Shown piece by piece: positions 39,547 through 47,991 of a DNA stretch of 64,000 nucleotides. Numbering within the stretch: the first letter of the stretch is position 1; each line of letters opens with the position of its first letter. The notes under the pieces were generated by a model, which saw only the letters and a program-made list of their open reading frames with translations, was not told the origin of the DNA and made no database searches. Source of the DNA: Pontivivens nitratireducens (GTDB taxonomy: Bacteria; Pseudomonadota; Alphaproteobacteria; Rhodobacterales; Rhodobacteraceae); the NCBI RefSeq assembly GCF_014235845.1, contig NZ_JACJUQ010000012.1:1-64000 (forward strand). Direction: 5' to 3'. The translations under genes and the position numbers were made by a program.

Positions 39547-40083
39547 TTAGCCGTTGCGCGCCTGCCATTGCGCGATAACGGGATTTGGCTCTACCTGTTG
39601 TTGCGTATCGTCCCGTTTCGCCTGTGTGTTCTCCAATGCCTCGACAGTGGCCATGACACGCGCCACGTCCTGCCCCGCCGGCGTCGTGCGGGTGCGCACG
39701 TGATGCAGTTCCCGCGCCCCGAAATAGAACGAGACCACGGCACCCATAAGCCACCACAACGGCTCAGGCACCAGGGCCAGCCCCTGCATTCGCAGCGAGA
39801 ATCCCAGCGGATCCTGCATCGCATAGGCGAACAAACCCATCGTCGCCAAGGCCATGCCGGGCCGGGGCAGCCGGTTCACACCGTCGATAATGGAATCGAA
39901 CCACGTGCGTTTGCTCTGCGCGAACTCCGCTCCGAACTGATCGAGCGCGGCAATCTGCTCGGCATGATCCGCCGCCGCCTGTTTGGTGCGGTTGATGGTG
40001 AAAACCTCGGCCACGCCACCTACGGCCTGTCCGACACCACGCGCTGCGGCCCCCAGACCCGGCAATGCTGAAATCAGCCCCAT
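39547..40083 (-). CDS. Holin of the GTA-type lysis pair
   Basis: A 178-residue protein with two hydrophobic segments (LATMGLFAYAM..., about 78-95, and PLWWLMGAVVSFYFGARELH, about 108-127), a helical N-terminus and a polar tail. This fits the holin found next to a GH108 endolysin in Rhodobacterales, which in Rhodobacter capsulatus releases gene transfer agents. It overlaps the endolysin stop by 10 bp. The GTA call rests on this pairing; a small prophage lysis remnant is the alternative, but no other phage gene is near. Confidence 0.75.
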   Translation of the reverse strand: MGLISALPGLGAAARGVGQAVGGVAEVFTINRTKQAAADHAEQIAALDQFGAEFAQSKRTWFDSIIDGVNRLPRPGMALATMGLFAYAMQDPLGFSLRMQGLALVPEPLWWLMGAVVSFYFGARELHHVRTRTTPAGQDVARVMATVEALENTQAKRDDTQQQVEPNPVIAQWQARNG

Positions 40084-40688
40084 GATGCTGTCCTTTCACG
40101 ATGTTGTTTCAGGGTCAGGTGCCAGCGGGAGGAGATGAATTCCTCGGCCCGGACGATCCACCCGCCCTTGCCGCCATCGCGCCGCCGTGCGTAGCGCCGG
40201 CTGGCGGGGCGGCGATCGGCGAGGTCGTAGTACCAGTTTCGCCGTTCCACCCCATAGGCATCGACGAGCAGTTGCACCCCGACCTCCGCCGCGATCCGGT
40301 GCGCGGCGGCGGCGGTGATCGGCCCGACGGCGCCATCGATGCCCAGCTCCGCGCCCAGCTTAACCAGCACAAGCTGCAGAAGCTTCACGGCCCTGTTCCC
40401 GGCATTGACATACATGTCGAATACCGCCGGTTGCAGATCGTCCGGCAGTAGACCCAGGCGCGGCACCTCGAAATATTGCGTACGGAAAATCCGGGCGGCA
40501 TCGGTCACCCGCAGTATTCGGACGTCATCGACCGTCACCTGACCGTCGCCGTCCATGTCCAATCCAAGGCGGCGCATCGTGCCGATGGTAACGCCGTGGT
40601 TCGTCGCCCCCCCCGGATCGGACGGATCGTTTACGAATCCCCCCTCACGAGCGAGGATCCCCGTGATCATCTCATCAATTCTATCCAT
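40074..40688 (-). CDS. GH108 N-acetylmuramidase (GTA-type endolysin)
   Basis: A 204-residue peptidoglycan hydrolase. The glycosyl hydrolase 108 motif ILAREGGFVNDPSDPGGATN carries the catalytic Glu15. A C-terminal peptidoglycan-binding region follows (about 95-175, IDGAVGPITAAAA). Within the catalytic domain an EF-hand-like loop DMDGDGQVTVDD (44-55) suggests calcium binding. No signal peptide is seen, consistent with release through the holin next door. The start at 40688 follows GAAGG. Confidence 0.87.
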   Translation of the reverse strand: MDRIDEMITGILAREGGFVNDPSDPGGATNHGVTIGTMRRLGLDMDGDGQVTVDDVRILRVTDAARIFRTQYFEVPRLGLLPDDLQPAVFDMYVNAGNRAVKLLQLVLVKLGAELGIDGAVGPITAAAAHRIAAEVGVQLLVDAYGVERRNWYYDLADRRPASRRYARRRDGGKGGWIVRAEEFISSRWHLTLKQHRERTASWG

Positions 40689-40708
40689 GAAACATGCCTT
40701 CAATGACC

Positions 40709-40723
40709 TTAATGAAAGGTGAA
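40709..40723 (-). promoter_or_regulatory. Weak CtrA-like site upstream of the lysis pair
   Basis: TTAA-TGAAAGG-TGAA on the plus strand, one perfect TTAA half and one degenerate half, 21-35 bp upstream of the endolysin start. GTA lysis genes are known to depend on the CtrA pathway, which is why it is noted. Confidence 0.2.
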
Positions 40724-40760
40724 GAGCATATCCCATGGCGGTTGAGATAATCTTAATGCA

Positions 40761-41186
40761 TCAGTTGGTCAGCTCGATCCCGCGATCCTCGAATGCGTCG
40801 GTCAGTTCCTTGGGACGATATTCCTCGTCATGTTTCGCCAGAACCTCGGTCGCGATGAAGACTCCGTCTTCCATGTGGCCGGTGACGATGGTGTCGGCCC
40901 CCTCCTCGAACAGATCGGGCACGATGCCGGTAAACCGGACACGAATGTCCGTCTGTGTGTCAGTGACGGTGAACTCATGCGTCGCACCGCGCGTCCAGTC
41001 CTTGACCAGACCGCCGAGGCGTATGGTCCGTGCGCCCGGCGGGTTTTCCGCAATTTCGCTGGGCAGGCGAAAGAATTGACCGCCCTGCCCGATCCCCACG
41101 ATAATCAGGCCGGAGGCCGCGACCAGCAGCGACAACCCCAGAACGATCATAGTGATGCGACGTTTCTTGCGCGGTGACATGCTCAT
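40761..41186 (-). CDS. ccmE: Cytochrome c maturation heme chaperone CcmE
   Basis: A 141-residue membrane-anchored protein that holds heme covalently and hands it to the cytochrome c ligation complex. A transmembrane helix lies at about 12-31. The OB-fold domain ends in the heme-binding HxxxY (H119 and Y123 in [10 protein letters not shown]). It overlaps argC by 4 bp (ATGA). Other ccm genes are not in the window. Confidence 0.95.
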   Translation of the reverse strand: MSMSPRKKRRITMIVLGLSLLVAASGLIIVGIGQGGQFFRLPSEIAENPPGARTIRLGGLVKDWTRGATHEFTVTDTQTDIRVRFTGIVPDLFEEGADTIVTGHMEDGVFIATEVLAKHDEEYRPKELTDAFEDRGIELTN

Positions 41187-42208
41187 GGGAACACCGGTGC
41201 CATGGTCAGGCCGGACGTCTCCTCCAGCCCCAGCATCAGATTGGCGTTCTGCACCGCCTGCCCCGATGACCCCTTGGCCAAATTGTCGAGAGTCGAGAAC
41301 ACCCGCACACGGCCCGGCCTGCGATCCGCCACGACGCCGATATGCACGAAGTTCGAGCCGCGCACGTGCCGGGTCGCCGGTGCCTCACCTTGCGGCAGCA
41401 CCACGACGAACGGCTCATCCTTATACCGTGCGACCATCGCGGCGTGGATCGCGTCGGCATCGCCCCGCACATGGGCTGTGCAGAGGATACCGCGGTTGGC
41501 GGGCATCAGATGCGGCGTGAAAATGGCCTCAACCTTGCGCCCCGCTGCCTTGGAAAATTCCTGATCGAACTCGGACGTATGCCTGTGCACGGGCAATCCG
41601 TATGGATGCGTTCCCTCGCTGACCTCGGAATGCAGCATTCCTTCCTTTGCGGCCCGGCCCGCGCCGGACACGCCGCAAATCATGTCGAGGATGATCTCAT
41701 CCGGGTCGATCACCCCGGCGGAGAGCAAAGGCAGGATCGCATACATTCCCGTCGCGGCGTTGCAGCCGGTGCCCGCGACCAGATGCGCAGCCGAGATTTG
41801 CTCACGGTAAAACTCGCTGAGGCCATAGACCGCGCGTTCCTGCAAGTGCAGCGCCCGATGCGCATCACCGTACCATTTTTCATAGACCGCCGGGTCGCGC
41901 AGCCGGAAACCCGCGCTCAGATCGATGCATTTCACGTGTTCCGGCAGACTTGCGACGATCTCCTGCGAGGTGCCATGCGGCAGGGCGGCGAATGCCAGGT
42001 CGATGCCGGACCAGTCCACCTCCTCCACCGTGACCAGAGCAGGCAGATCGAGGTGGCGCAGATGTGGAAAGACCTGAGCGATCCGCAGCCCGGCCTTGGC
42101 GTTGGCGCACAACGCACCGATGCGCAGGTCGGGATGCGTCGCCAGAAGGCGGATCAACTCGGCCCCGGTATAGCCACTGGCCCCTATGATCGCGACGGTC
42201 TTGGTCAT
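41183..42208 (-). CDS. argC: N-acetyl-gamma-glutamyl-phosphate reductase
   Basis: A 341-residue NADPH enzyme of arginine synthesis. The N-terminal nucleotide site is [18 protein letters not shown]. The catalytic Cys is in [23 protein letters not shown] is also diagnostic. The start at 42208 has CGGAG 8 bases upstream. It is followed directly by ccmE with a 4-bp overlap, an unusual mix of pathways in one transcript. rpsI, upstream on the same strand, is separated by the acyltransferase gene and a terminator. Confidence 0.96.
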   Translation of the reverse strand: MTKTVAIIGASGYTGAELIRLLATHPDLRIGALCANAKAGLRIAQVFPHLRHLDLPALVTVEEVDWSGIDLAFAALPHGTSQEIVASLPEHVKCIDLSAGFRLRDPAVYEKWYGDAHRALHLQERAVYGLSEFYREQISAAHLVAGTGCNAATGMYAILPLLSAGVIDPDEIILDMICGVSGAGRAAKEGMLHSEVSEGTHPYGLPVHRHTSEFDQEFSKAAGRKVEAIFTPHLMPANRGILCTAHVRGDADAIHAAMVARYKDEPFVVVLPQGEAPATRHVRGSNFVHIGVVADRRPGRVRVFSTLDNLAKGSSGQAVQNANLMLGLEETSGLTMAPVFP

Positions 42209-42262
42209 CTGAATTCTCCGTATCGTTGCCGCTGATCTAAGCCATCGCGGGCGGCGGATCAA

Positions 42263-43129
42263 TCAGCGCGACGCGAACTCATGTCCCAACGCCCCGGCGG
42301 CAACCGGCACCGGCGACAGGTCATAGGTGCGTGTGCGCAGCATTTCCATCAACGCGCTTGCATCGTGGCAATGTCGGTCGATTTCATCGGTCGGAACCGG
42401 CTTGCCGATGACGATGGGCACATGCGCCCCGACGCGGGCCTTGAACTCCGAAATCAACAGCGCCATCCGCAATGTCTGATGCATGTGCGAGGCCATCTGG
42501 AACCGGCGGGAATTCACCCCGTGGAAATAGACCGGCACCACGGTCGCACCGCTTTTTGCGATCATCCGGGCCGTGAAGTTCCGCCAGCGTGGGTCCAGGG
42601 GAACGCCACGCGGGCTGGTTGCCGTGGATACGGTGCCGCCGGGAAAGATTCCGACGCATCCCCCTGCCCTCAGGTACCCGATCGCTTCGCGCCGGGTTGC
42701 CAGATTGATGCGCTGCGCCTCCTTCGTCTCATCGAAGCTGATGGGCAGGATCACCTCATTCAAATCATCTGCCTTACCAAAGACCTGATGCGCCACGATG
42801 CGAAAATCCGGTCGCGCCTGCTGCAACAGATGTCCCAGCAACAATCCGTCGAGGATGCCGAACGGGTGGTTGGCAACCACCACCAGCGGGCCGGTATGGG
42901 GAATGTCGGCGATGCAGCCCGCGATCACATCCAGACCCAGCCCGTAGCGTTCCACCATCACGGCCCAGAAATCGCGCCCCGCACTGATATCCGTTTGATA
43001 GTTTCGCGCCATGTGGATCAGCCGTGGTCGGCCCGTCAGGTTTTCAACAGTACGGATCAGCGCACGTCCGGCGCGGGTGCTGGCGGACCCGGCATAGGAG
43101 ATTTCGCGTGTGACCTGTCGCCCGGACAT
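42263..43129 (-). CDS. Lysophospholipid acyltransferase family protein
   Basis: A 288-residue PlsC-like acyltransferase. The acceptor motif is VVANHPFGILDGLLLG (HX4D form) and the second block is GIFPGGTVSTA. Related proteins make phosphatidic acid or ornithine lipid (OlsA type) and some are annotated hemolysin-like. The lipid product here is unknown. The start at 43129 is chosen because AAGGA lies 8 bases upstream; a TTG 20 codons earlier is the alternative. It ends 54 bp before argC. Confidence 0.82.
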   Translation of the reverse strand: MSGRQVTREISYAGSASTRAGRALIRTVENLTGRPRLIHMARNYQTDISAGRDFWAVMVERYGLGLDVIAGCIADIPHTGPLVVVANHPFGILDGLLLGHLLQQARPDFRIVAHQVFGKADDLNEVILPISFDETKEAQRINLATRREAIGYLRAGGCVGIFPGGTVSTATSPRGVPLDPRWRNFTARMIAKSGATVVPVYFHGVNSRRFQMASHMHQTLRMALLISEFKARVGAHVPIVIGKPVPTDEIDRHCHDASALMEMLRTRTYDLSPVPVAAGALGHEFASR

Positions 43130-43213
43130 GAGCCACATCCTTATCGTAACCTGTGCGTCCTTGTGCGGTGCGGGGTGGGCTTGGGTCAAGTGCCGGGTAT
43201 CGCCGCTGCAACG

Positions 43214-43242
43214 AAAAAGGGGCCGCCCGCAGGCAGCCCCCT
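43214..43242 (-). terminator. Intrinsic terminator of the rplM-rpsI operon
   Basis: On the minus strand, a G/C hairpin (GGGGGCTGCC, TGC, GGGCGGCCCC) is followed by TTTTT. It begins 20 bp after the rpsI stop and precedes the acyltransferase gene. Confidence 0.85.
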
Positions 43243-43262
43243 TCTGATAGCAATTGTGCGGA

Positions 43263-43784
43263 TCAGCGCTTGGAGAACTGGAAGCTCCGGCGCGCCTTGC
43301 GCTTGCCGTACTTCTTCCGCTCCACCACGCGGCTGTCGCGGGTCAGGAAGCCTGCGGCCTTCAGCGCGGGACGCAGCGAAGGTTCGTAGAGCGTCAATGC
43401 CTTGGAAACACCGTGACGTACCGCGCCCGCCTGACCGGACAGACCGCCGCCCTTGACGGTGGCCATAACGTCGAACTCACCCTCGACACCAGCGATGGAG
43501 AACGGCTGCGCCAGAAGCATTTGCAGCACGGGGCGGGCAAAGTACTCGTTCATCGGCTTGCCGTTCACGATGACCTGACCCTTGCCGGGCTTGACCCAGA
43601 CACGGGCGATCGCGTCCTTACGCTTGCCGGTGGCATAGGAACGGCCCAGTTCGTCACGAACGGGTTCCACAGGGGTTGCGGGCTCAACGTGGGAGACCTG
43701 CTCACCCTCATCCAGACCGAGGACGGAGGTATCGGCGGCCACGGCGTCTTTCAGACCGTCGAGCGATTTGATTTCGTCAGCCAT
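43263..43784 (-). CDS. rpsI: Ribosomal protein uS9
   Basis: A 173-residue small-subunit protein. The core motif [20 protein letters not shown] and the C-terminal basic tail ([25 protein letters not shown], in part) are diagnostic; the last residues reach the P-site tRNA. An acidic N-terminal extension of about 50 residues is usual in alphaproteobacteria. Two ATGs are possible: 43790, which overlaps the rplM stop, and 43784, which has better spacing from GGAG. It follows rplM as in nearly all bacteria. Confidence 0.97.
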   Translation of the reverse strand: MADEIKSLDGLKDAVAADTSVLGLDEGEQVSHVEPATPVEPVRDELGRSYATGKRKDAIARVWVKPGKGQVIVNGKPMNEYFARPVLQMLLAQPFSIAGVEGEFDVMATVKGGGLSGQAGAVRHGVSKALTLYEPSLRPALKAAGFLTRDSRVVERKKYGKRKARRSFQFSKR

Positions 43785-43786
43785 CT

Positions 43787-44251
43787 TCATGCGCTCCGGG
43801 TGTTTTTCTTGTTCAGGGACTTCACGTCCAGAACATCGGGATTCTGTGCTTCGTGCGGGTGATCGGCCGACGCGTAGACGCGCAGGTTGGTCATCTGCTG
43901 ACGCGAGAGGGGGCCGCCGGGCAGCATGCGCTTGACGGCTGCGGTCACGACACGCTCGGGGAACTTGCCCTCAAGGATCTGGCCCGCCGTGCGCGACTTG
44001 ATGCCGCCGGGGTGGCCGGTGTGCCAGTAGTAGTTCTTGTCGGCGCGCTTGTTCCCCGTCAGCTGGATCTTGTCCGCGTTGACGATGATCACGTTGTCGC
44101 CCATGTCCATGTGCGGCGTGAAGGACGCCTTGTGCTTGCCGCGCAAGCGCATGGCCACGATCGAGGCGAGGCGACCCAGAACGATGCCTTCGGCGTCGAT
44201 CAGGATCCACTTCTTCTCGATATCGGCCGGTTTGGCAGAGTAGGTTTTCAT
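43787..44251 (-). CDS. rplM: Ribosomal protein uL13
   Basis: A 154-residue large-subunit protein. Typical blocks are [19 protein letters not shown], the [16 protein letters not shown] segment and [10 protein letters not shown]. The start at 44251 has GGAA about 8 bases upstream and matches the family N-terminus; the longer open frame is not used. It is the first gene of the rplM-rpsI operon. The region upstream is AT-rich over about 60 bp, as expected for a strong promoter, but no clean hexamer pair was found. Confidence 0.97.
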   Translation of the reverse strand: MKTYSAKPADIEKKWILIDAEGIVLGRLASIVAMRLRGKHKASFTPHMDMGDNVIIVNADKIQLTGNKRADKNYYWHTGHPGGIKSRTAGQILEGKFPERVVTAAVKRMLPGGPLSRQQMTNLRVYASADHPHEAQNPDVLDVKSLNKKNTRSA

Positions 44252-44612
44252 CTCATGCATTCCGTTGTTCGGTATCGAATGGGTACTGCCGAACAGATCG
44301 CCCGGCGGATGCAGGGGTTCTATACGCTCAGTCGGTGCAGTCAATCGACTTTGCGTCCGATATTCTTATGTTTTTCAATGCTTTAAAATTATGGTATTAT
44401 TTTACCCCATACTTTAGAAGGCCCAGGCACCATTTCGCCCGTACATATGGTTGGCATCGTGACGCAAATGTCCTTTGCGCCAGCACGGACGGCAGACATC
44501 CTGCGCGCACCACAAAACGCTCCGAATCGATCCGGCCGAATTCGGCGTTCAGCGATCCGCTACGCTCATCATCCGGGGCGCAGGTTCGCCCCGGATGAGC
44601 AGTAGATGGAAC
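44252..44612. other. 361-bp intergenic region upstream of rplM
   Basis: No gene is supported here. The part 44345-44415 is markedly AT-rich against a GC-rich background and probably holds the rplM-rpsI promoter. The far end contains a 12-bp perfect hairpin, listed separately. Confidence 0.55.
44569..44598 (-). terminator. Strong 12-bp hairpin after the thioesterase gene
   Basis: TCATCCGGGGCG and CGCCCCGGATGA are perfect complements around a six-base loop. It lies 15 bp after the stop of the PaaI-type gene on the minus strand. There is no T-tract, so it may be a weak terminator or an RNA-end stabiliser. Confidence 0.5.
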
Positions 44613-45032
44613 TTATCTGATGGGCGGTATCGAATAGGTCACGCTGGCCCGTGCCACCGGAGCCTCCACCCCCTCAGAGCGCATCAGCACATCGCCCACC
44701 GCCAGCACCCTGCCCAGTTTGTGCAGCACCACCTCCGCGATCAGATCGCCCGGTGCCGGCTTGCGCATGAAATCAATGGAGCAATTCGTGGTCACGGTCA
44801 TCGCCTGCTTGCCGATCATGCCCAGCACCGCGATGTAGAACGCGCAATCCGCCAGCGTGAACATGGACGGGCCGGACACGGTGCCTCCGGGACGCAAATC
44901 CGCATCGGTGACTTTCAGTCGCACCCGCGCCTGCATCGCAGACAGTTCTTCGACCGCAAATCTCCCCGCCATTTGAGGATATACTTCCTCAAGGAAATTC
45001 CCGACCTCGGCCGCGCTCATCTTCAGTTCCAT
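44613..45032 (-). CDS. PaaI-type hotdog thioesterase
   Basis: A 139-residue hotdog-fold protein. The segment PGGTVSGPSMFTLADCAFYIA and the later TTNCSIDFMRKPAPGDLIAE fit acyl-CoA thioesterases of the PaaI group. The substrate is unknown. The start at 45032 has GGAG 6 bases upstream; a TTG four codons earlier is less likely. It is divergent from an enoyl-CoA hydratase gene, 51 bp away, so the two may share regulation in acyl-CoA metabolism. Confidence 0.85.
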   Translation of the reverse strand: MELKMSAAEVGNFLEEVYPQMAGRFAVEELSAMQARVRLKVTDADLRPGGTVSGPSMFTLADCAFYIAVLGMIGKQAMTVTTNCSIDFMRKPAPGDLIAEVVLHKLGRVLAVGDVLMRSEGVEAPVARASVTYSIPPIR

Positions 45033-45083
45033 TCTGTGCTCCAAATGCTATTCTGTCCGGCAGACTGGCAAAGGAGTCCTCAT

Positions 45084-45896
45084 ATGTCGATCCAAAGCAT
45101 CTCCGAAAGTGCGCTTCTTCTTCGCCAGGATGCAGATGGCATAGCGACGCTGACCCTGAACCACGCCGAAAAGATCAATCCGCTGTCAGAGGAAATGCTG
45201 GCGGCGCTGCTCGTGCAACTCGACGCTCTGTCAACCGATGACAGCATCCGTGCGGTGATTCTGCGCGGTGCGGGCAAGGCGTTCTGCGCGGGTCACGATC
45301 TGCGCCAGATGACAGCGGCACGCAAATCCCCCGATGGTGGGGCCGCCTATTTCCGTGACCTCTTTGCCACATGCACCCGCGTCATGACCGCGATCCGCGA
45401 CCTGCCCCAGCCGGTGATTGCTCAGGTTCATGGCATCGCGACCGCCGCCGGGTGTCAGCTGGTCGCGACCTGCGACCTGGCCGTCGCGGCGCAGGGCACC
45501 CGCTTCGGAGTCAATGGTGTGAATATCGGGCTGTTCTGTTCGACCCCCATGGTCGCGCTCAGCCGCAATATTCCGCGCAAACAGGCGTTCGAGATGCTGA
45601 CCACCGGATCGTTCATTTCGGCCGACCGCGCGTTGGAACTGGGCCTTGTCAACCGCGTGGTGCCGCAGGACATGCTCGGCGCACATGCAGACGCGCTGGC
45701 CCGCAGCGTCGCGGCGAAATTGCCCACCGCCATGCGCTATGGCAAGGGGGCGTTCTATCGCCAGTTGGAGATGGGCATCGACGAAGCCTACGCCTTTACG
45801 GGTGAGGTCATGGCGCTGAACATGGCGGAACCCGATACCGAGGAAGGGATCGCGGCCTTTCTGGAAAAGCGCGACCCCAGTTGGAAGACGCCCTAG
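45084..45896 (+). CDS. Enoyl-CoA hydratase/isomerase family protein (ECHDC3-like)
   Basis: A 270-residue crotonase-fold protein. The oxyanion-hole segments are LRGAGKAFCAGHDLRQM and IAQVHGIATAAGCQLVATCD. In this subgroup the two catalytic Glu of classical hydratases are not evident (GIATAAGCQL and GVNGVNIGLFC), so the reaction may differ from hydration. An AAGGAG lies 7 bases before the ATG. It is divergent from the thioesterase gene and its stop overlaps ctaA by 4 bp. Confidence 0.87.
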   Translation: MSIQSISESALLLRQDADGIATLTLNHAEKINPLSEEMLAALLVQLDALSTDDSIRAVILRGAGKAFCAGHDLRQMTAARKSPDGGAAYFRDLFATCTRVMTAIRDLPQPVIAQVHGIATAAGCQLVATCDLAVAAQGTRFGVNGVNIGLFCSTPMVALSRNIPRKQAFEMLTTGSFISADRALELGLVNRVVPQDMLGAHADALARSVAAKLPTAMRYGKGAFYRQLEMGIDEAYAFTGEVMALNMAEPDTEEGIAAFLEKRDPSWKTP

Positions 45897-47026
45897 CCGC
45901 GCACGCTCTGCATGACCGGATATGCGGCGGAGAATCGCGCCCGCAACACCCCGACCCAGAGGCCGACTGCCAGCAGCTGATGCAGGATCGCGAAATACCA
46001 CGGCGCACCGTAGATCACGGTCACGATGCCAAAGACGATCTGCAATGCCAGCATCGATGCCATCATGTTGAACGACGCCTGCACCTTGCGCAGTGAGGAT
46101 TTTCGCGCCCTGAGCCAGACGAACAGACCGAACGCGGCCACGATATAGGCCAGAATACGGTGATTGAACTGAACCAGACCGGGATTTTGCAGAAAATTCG
46201 TCCAGGCAGGCTCCAGCACGAAGGCATCCGGCGGAAACACCTGCCCCGCCATCAGCGGCCAATCGGTATAGCTGCGTCCCGCATCAATGCCCGCGACCAG
46301 CGCCCCCAACAGGATTTGCACGAACACCAAGGCCGCCAGAATGCCCGACAGACGCACAAGCGGCACGACACGTTGGCGCCGGGCCTGCAATAGCTCCGCT
46401 TCGCGGCGATTCAGGCGAAAGATGTACCAGGCGATCAGTCCCAGAATAACGAAGGCCAGCCCTAGATGTGTGGCGAGGCGATAGCTCGCCACATCCAGCA
46501 TCGTGCCGTCCAGACCGCTCGACACCATCCACCAGCCGATGGCCCCTTGCAGCCCGCCCAATGCACCGATCCCCAGCAGACGCGGCGTCCATCCGCGCGG
46601 AATCTTGCGTCGTGCCAGAAACCAGACGAAGCCGACCGCCCAAACCAGCCCGATCACCCGGCCAAGTTGCCTGTGACCCCATTCCCACCAGTAGATCGTT
46701 TGAAATTCGCCCAGCGTCATGCCCCGGTTTTGAAGCTGATATTCCGGGATCGTGCGGTACTTGTCGAACTCGATGGCCCACATTTCCGCGGACAAGGGCG
46801 GGATCGCGCCGGTCAGGGGTCTCCATTCGGTAATCGACAGCCCGCTATCAGTCAGTCGGGTCAGCCCGCCGACCACGATCATCGCCAGAACCAGCAGGAA
46901 TAACACGCTCAACCAACGGGCGATGGCACGTCGGGCCGGCATCTCGTCCAGACGGCGCGGCGGTGGAGCGGGGTTTGCCGGCGTGGTGGTCGTCACATCC
47001 TCAAAAATCGAGCGGGAATTGGCCAT
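45893..47026 (-). CDS. ctaA: Heme A synthase
   Basis: A 377-residue membrane enzyme that oxidises heme O to heme A for the aa3 oxidase. About eight hydrophobic helices are seen. Typical blocks are VVGGLTRLTDSGLSITEWRP, the His in WWEWGHRQLGRVIGL, LATHLGLAF, VQFNHRILAY and ILHQLLAVGLW. The length and TDSGLSI motif mark the alphaproteobacterial (type 2) form. It serves CtaD, encoded 12 kb away in the same window. Confidence 0.95.
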   Translation of the reverse strand: MANSRSIFEDVTTTTPANPAPPPRRLDEMPARRAIARWLSVLFLLVLAMIVVGGLTRLTDSGLSITEWRPLTGAIPPLSAEMWAIEFDKYRTIPEYQLQNRGMTLGEFQTIYWWEWGHRQLGRVIGLVWAVGFVWFLARRKIPRGWTPRLLGIGALGGLQGAIGWWMVSSGLDGTMLDVASYRLATHLGLAFVILGLIAWYIFRLNRREAELLQARRQRVVPLVRLSGILAALVFVQILLGALVAGIDAGRSYTDWPLMAGQVFPPDAFVLEPAWTNFLQNPGLVQFNHRILAYIVAAFGLFVWLRARKSSLRKVQASFNMMASMLALQIVFGIVTVIYGAPWYFAILHQLLAVGLWVGVLRARFSAAYPVMQSVRG

Positions 47027-47149
47027 GATCCGTCCTGTCGCAATTTCGCCTTCGGACTTACCGCGCCGCCTGCCCGCTCACAAGAGCCGGGGACGACGCG
47101 GATTGCCGCGGCACAGGGTCCCCTACGGGATCGAGATATGAAAATGCCG

Positions 47150-47170
47150 CCCCCGTCATGTGACGGGGCC
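47150..47170 (-). terminator. Hairpin after the Anbu gene
   Basis: GCCCCCGTCA and TGACGGGGC pair around TG in the 26-47 bp beyond the anbu stop. On the minus strand a short ATTTTC follows a few bases later. It probably ends the ATP-grasp/alpha-E/Anbu transcript. Confidence 0.5.
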
Positions 47171-47196
47171 GGTACAATTTGCGATCAGCAGGTCGA

Positions 47197-47928
47197 TCAG
47201 ACGTCGATCTGTGTCATCTCGTCGAAGGCACCACGCAGGGCTGCGGACCATGCCTCGGACATCAGCGCCCAGTTCTCATCACCTTCCTCGATGCGGCGCA
47301 ACTGGTCGAAACCGATATCATCCTTCTTGATGACCGCCAGATCCAGCGGCATCCCGACGCTGAGATTCGAACGCAACGTCGAATCCATCGAGAGGAAAGC
47401 CGCGGTGATCCCCACATTCAGCGGAGTCTCGGGCGTGATGATTCGGTCCAGAATGGGCTTGCCGTATTTATGCTCACCAATCTGGAAATAAGGTGTATCC
47501 TCGGTCGCTTCGATGAAGTTACCGGCAGAGTAGATATTGAACAGGCGCATCTCACCACCGGTACGCTGCCCGGCCAGAACGATGGAACTGAGCGCGCTCT
47601 CACCCGCCTGCTGCAGGCCCGGGCCATAGCGGTTCATCACGATCCGCATTGCATCGCCGACGATCTCCGCGACGCGAAACATGGTTGGCGCAGTGTACAG
47701 CGTCTCGATACCGTCCTCGGTATGTTCGATATTTTCATTCAGCAGCGAGATGACAGCCTGCGTAATGGCCAGATTGCCCGCTGTCATCATTGTCATGACC
47801 CGATCACCCGGGACGGTCCAGGTGAACATCTTCTTGTACTTCGAGATCGTGTCGATCCCGGCATTCGTGCGCGTGTCGGAAAGACAGACGATACCTTCGT
47901 TCAGTTTGATTGCGACGCAATAGGTCAT
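47197..47928 (-). CDS. anbu: Proteasome-type peptidase Anbu (ancestral beta subunit)
   Basis: A 243-residue Ntn-hydrolase fold protein of the bacterial Anbu family. After Met removal the N-terminal nucleophile would be Thr2 (TYCVAIKLNEG), with the proteasome-like Asp18 in CLSDTRTNAGID and Lys32/33 in KYKKM. Anbu forms open helical rings rather than closed barrels, and its substrate is unknown. The start at 47928 has GAGGAA 6 bases upstream; the upstream 20 codons are not used. It is the third gene of the ATP-grasp, alpha-E, Anbu set, 63 bp after alpha-E. Confidence 0.93.
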   Translation of the reverse strand: MTYCVAIKLNEGIVCLSDTRTNAGIDTISKYKKMFTWTVPGDRVMTMMTAGNLAITQAVISLLNENIEHTEDGIETLYTAPTMFRVAEIVGDAMRIVMNRYGPGLQQAGESALSSIVLAGQRTGGEMRLFNIYSAGNFIEATEDTPYFQIGEHKYGKPILDRIITPETPLNVGITAAFLSMDSTLRSNLSVGMPLDLAVIKKDDIGFDQLRRIEEGDENWALMSEAWSAALRGAFDEMTQIDV

Positions 47929-47991
47929 TGGGATTTCCTCGGAGGAGTTGTGAGCGGCAACAACTGTGCGCCGCCCACACGAAATCAAGCA

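Noticed and set aside
44319-44344. rplM promoter TTGACT to TATAGA
   Set aside because: The spacer is 14 bases, too short for a standard promoter; only the AT-rich tract is reported.
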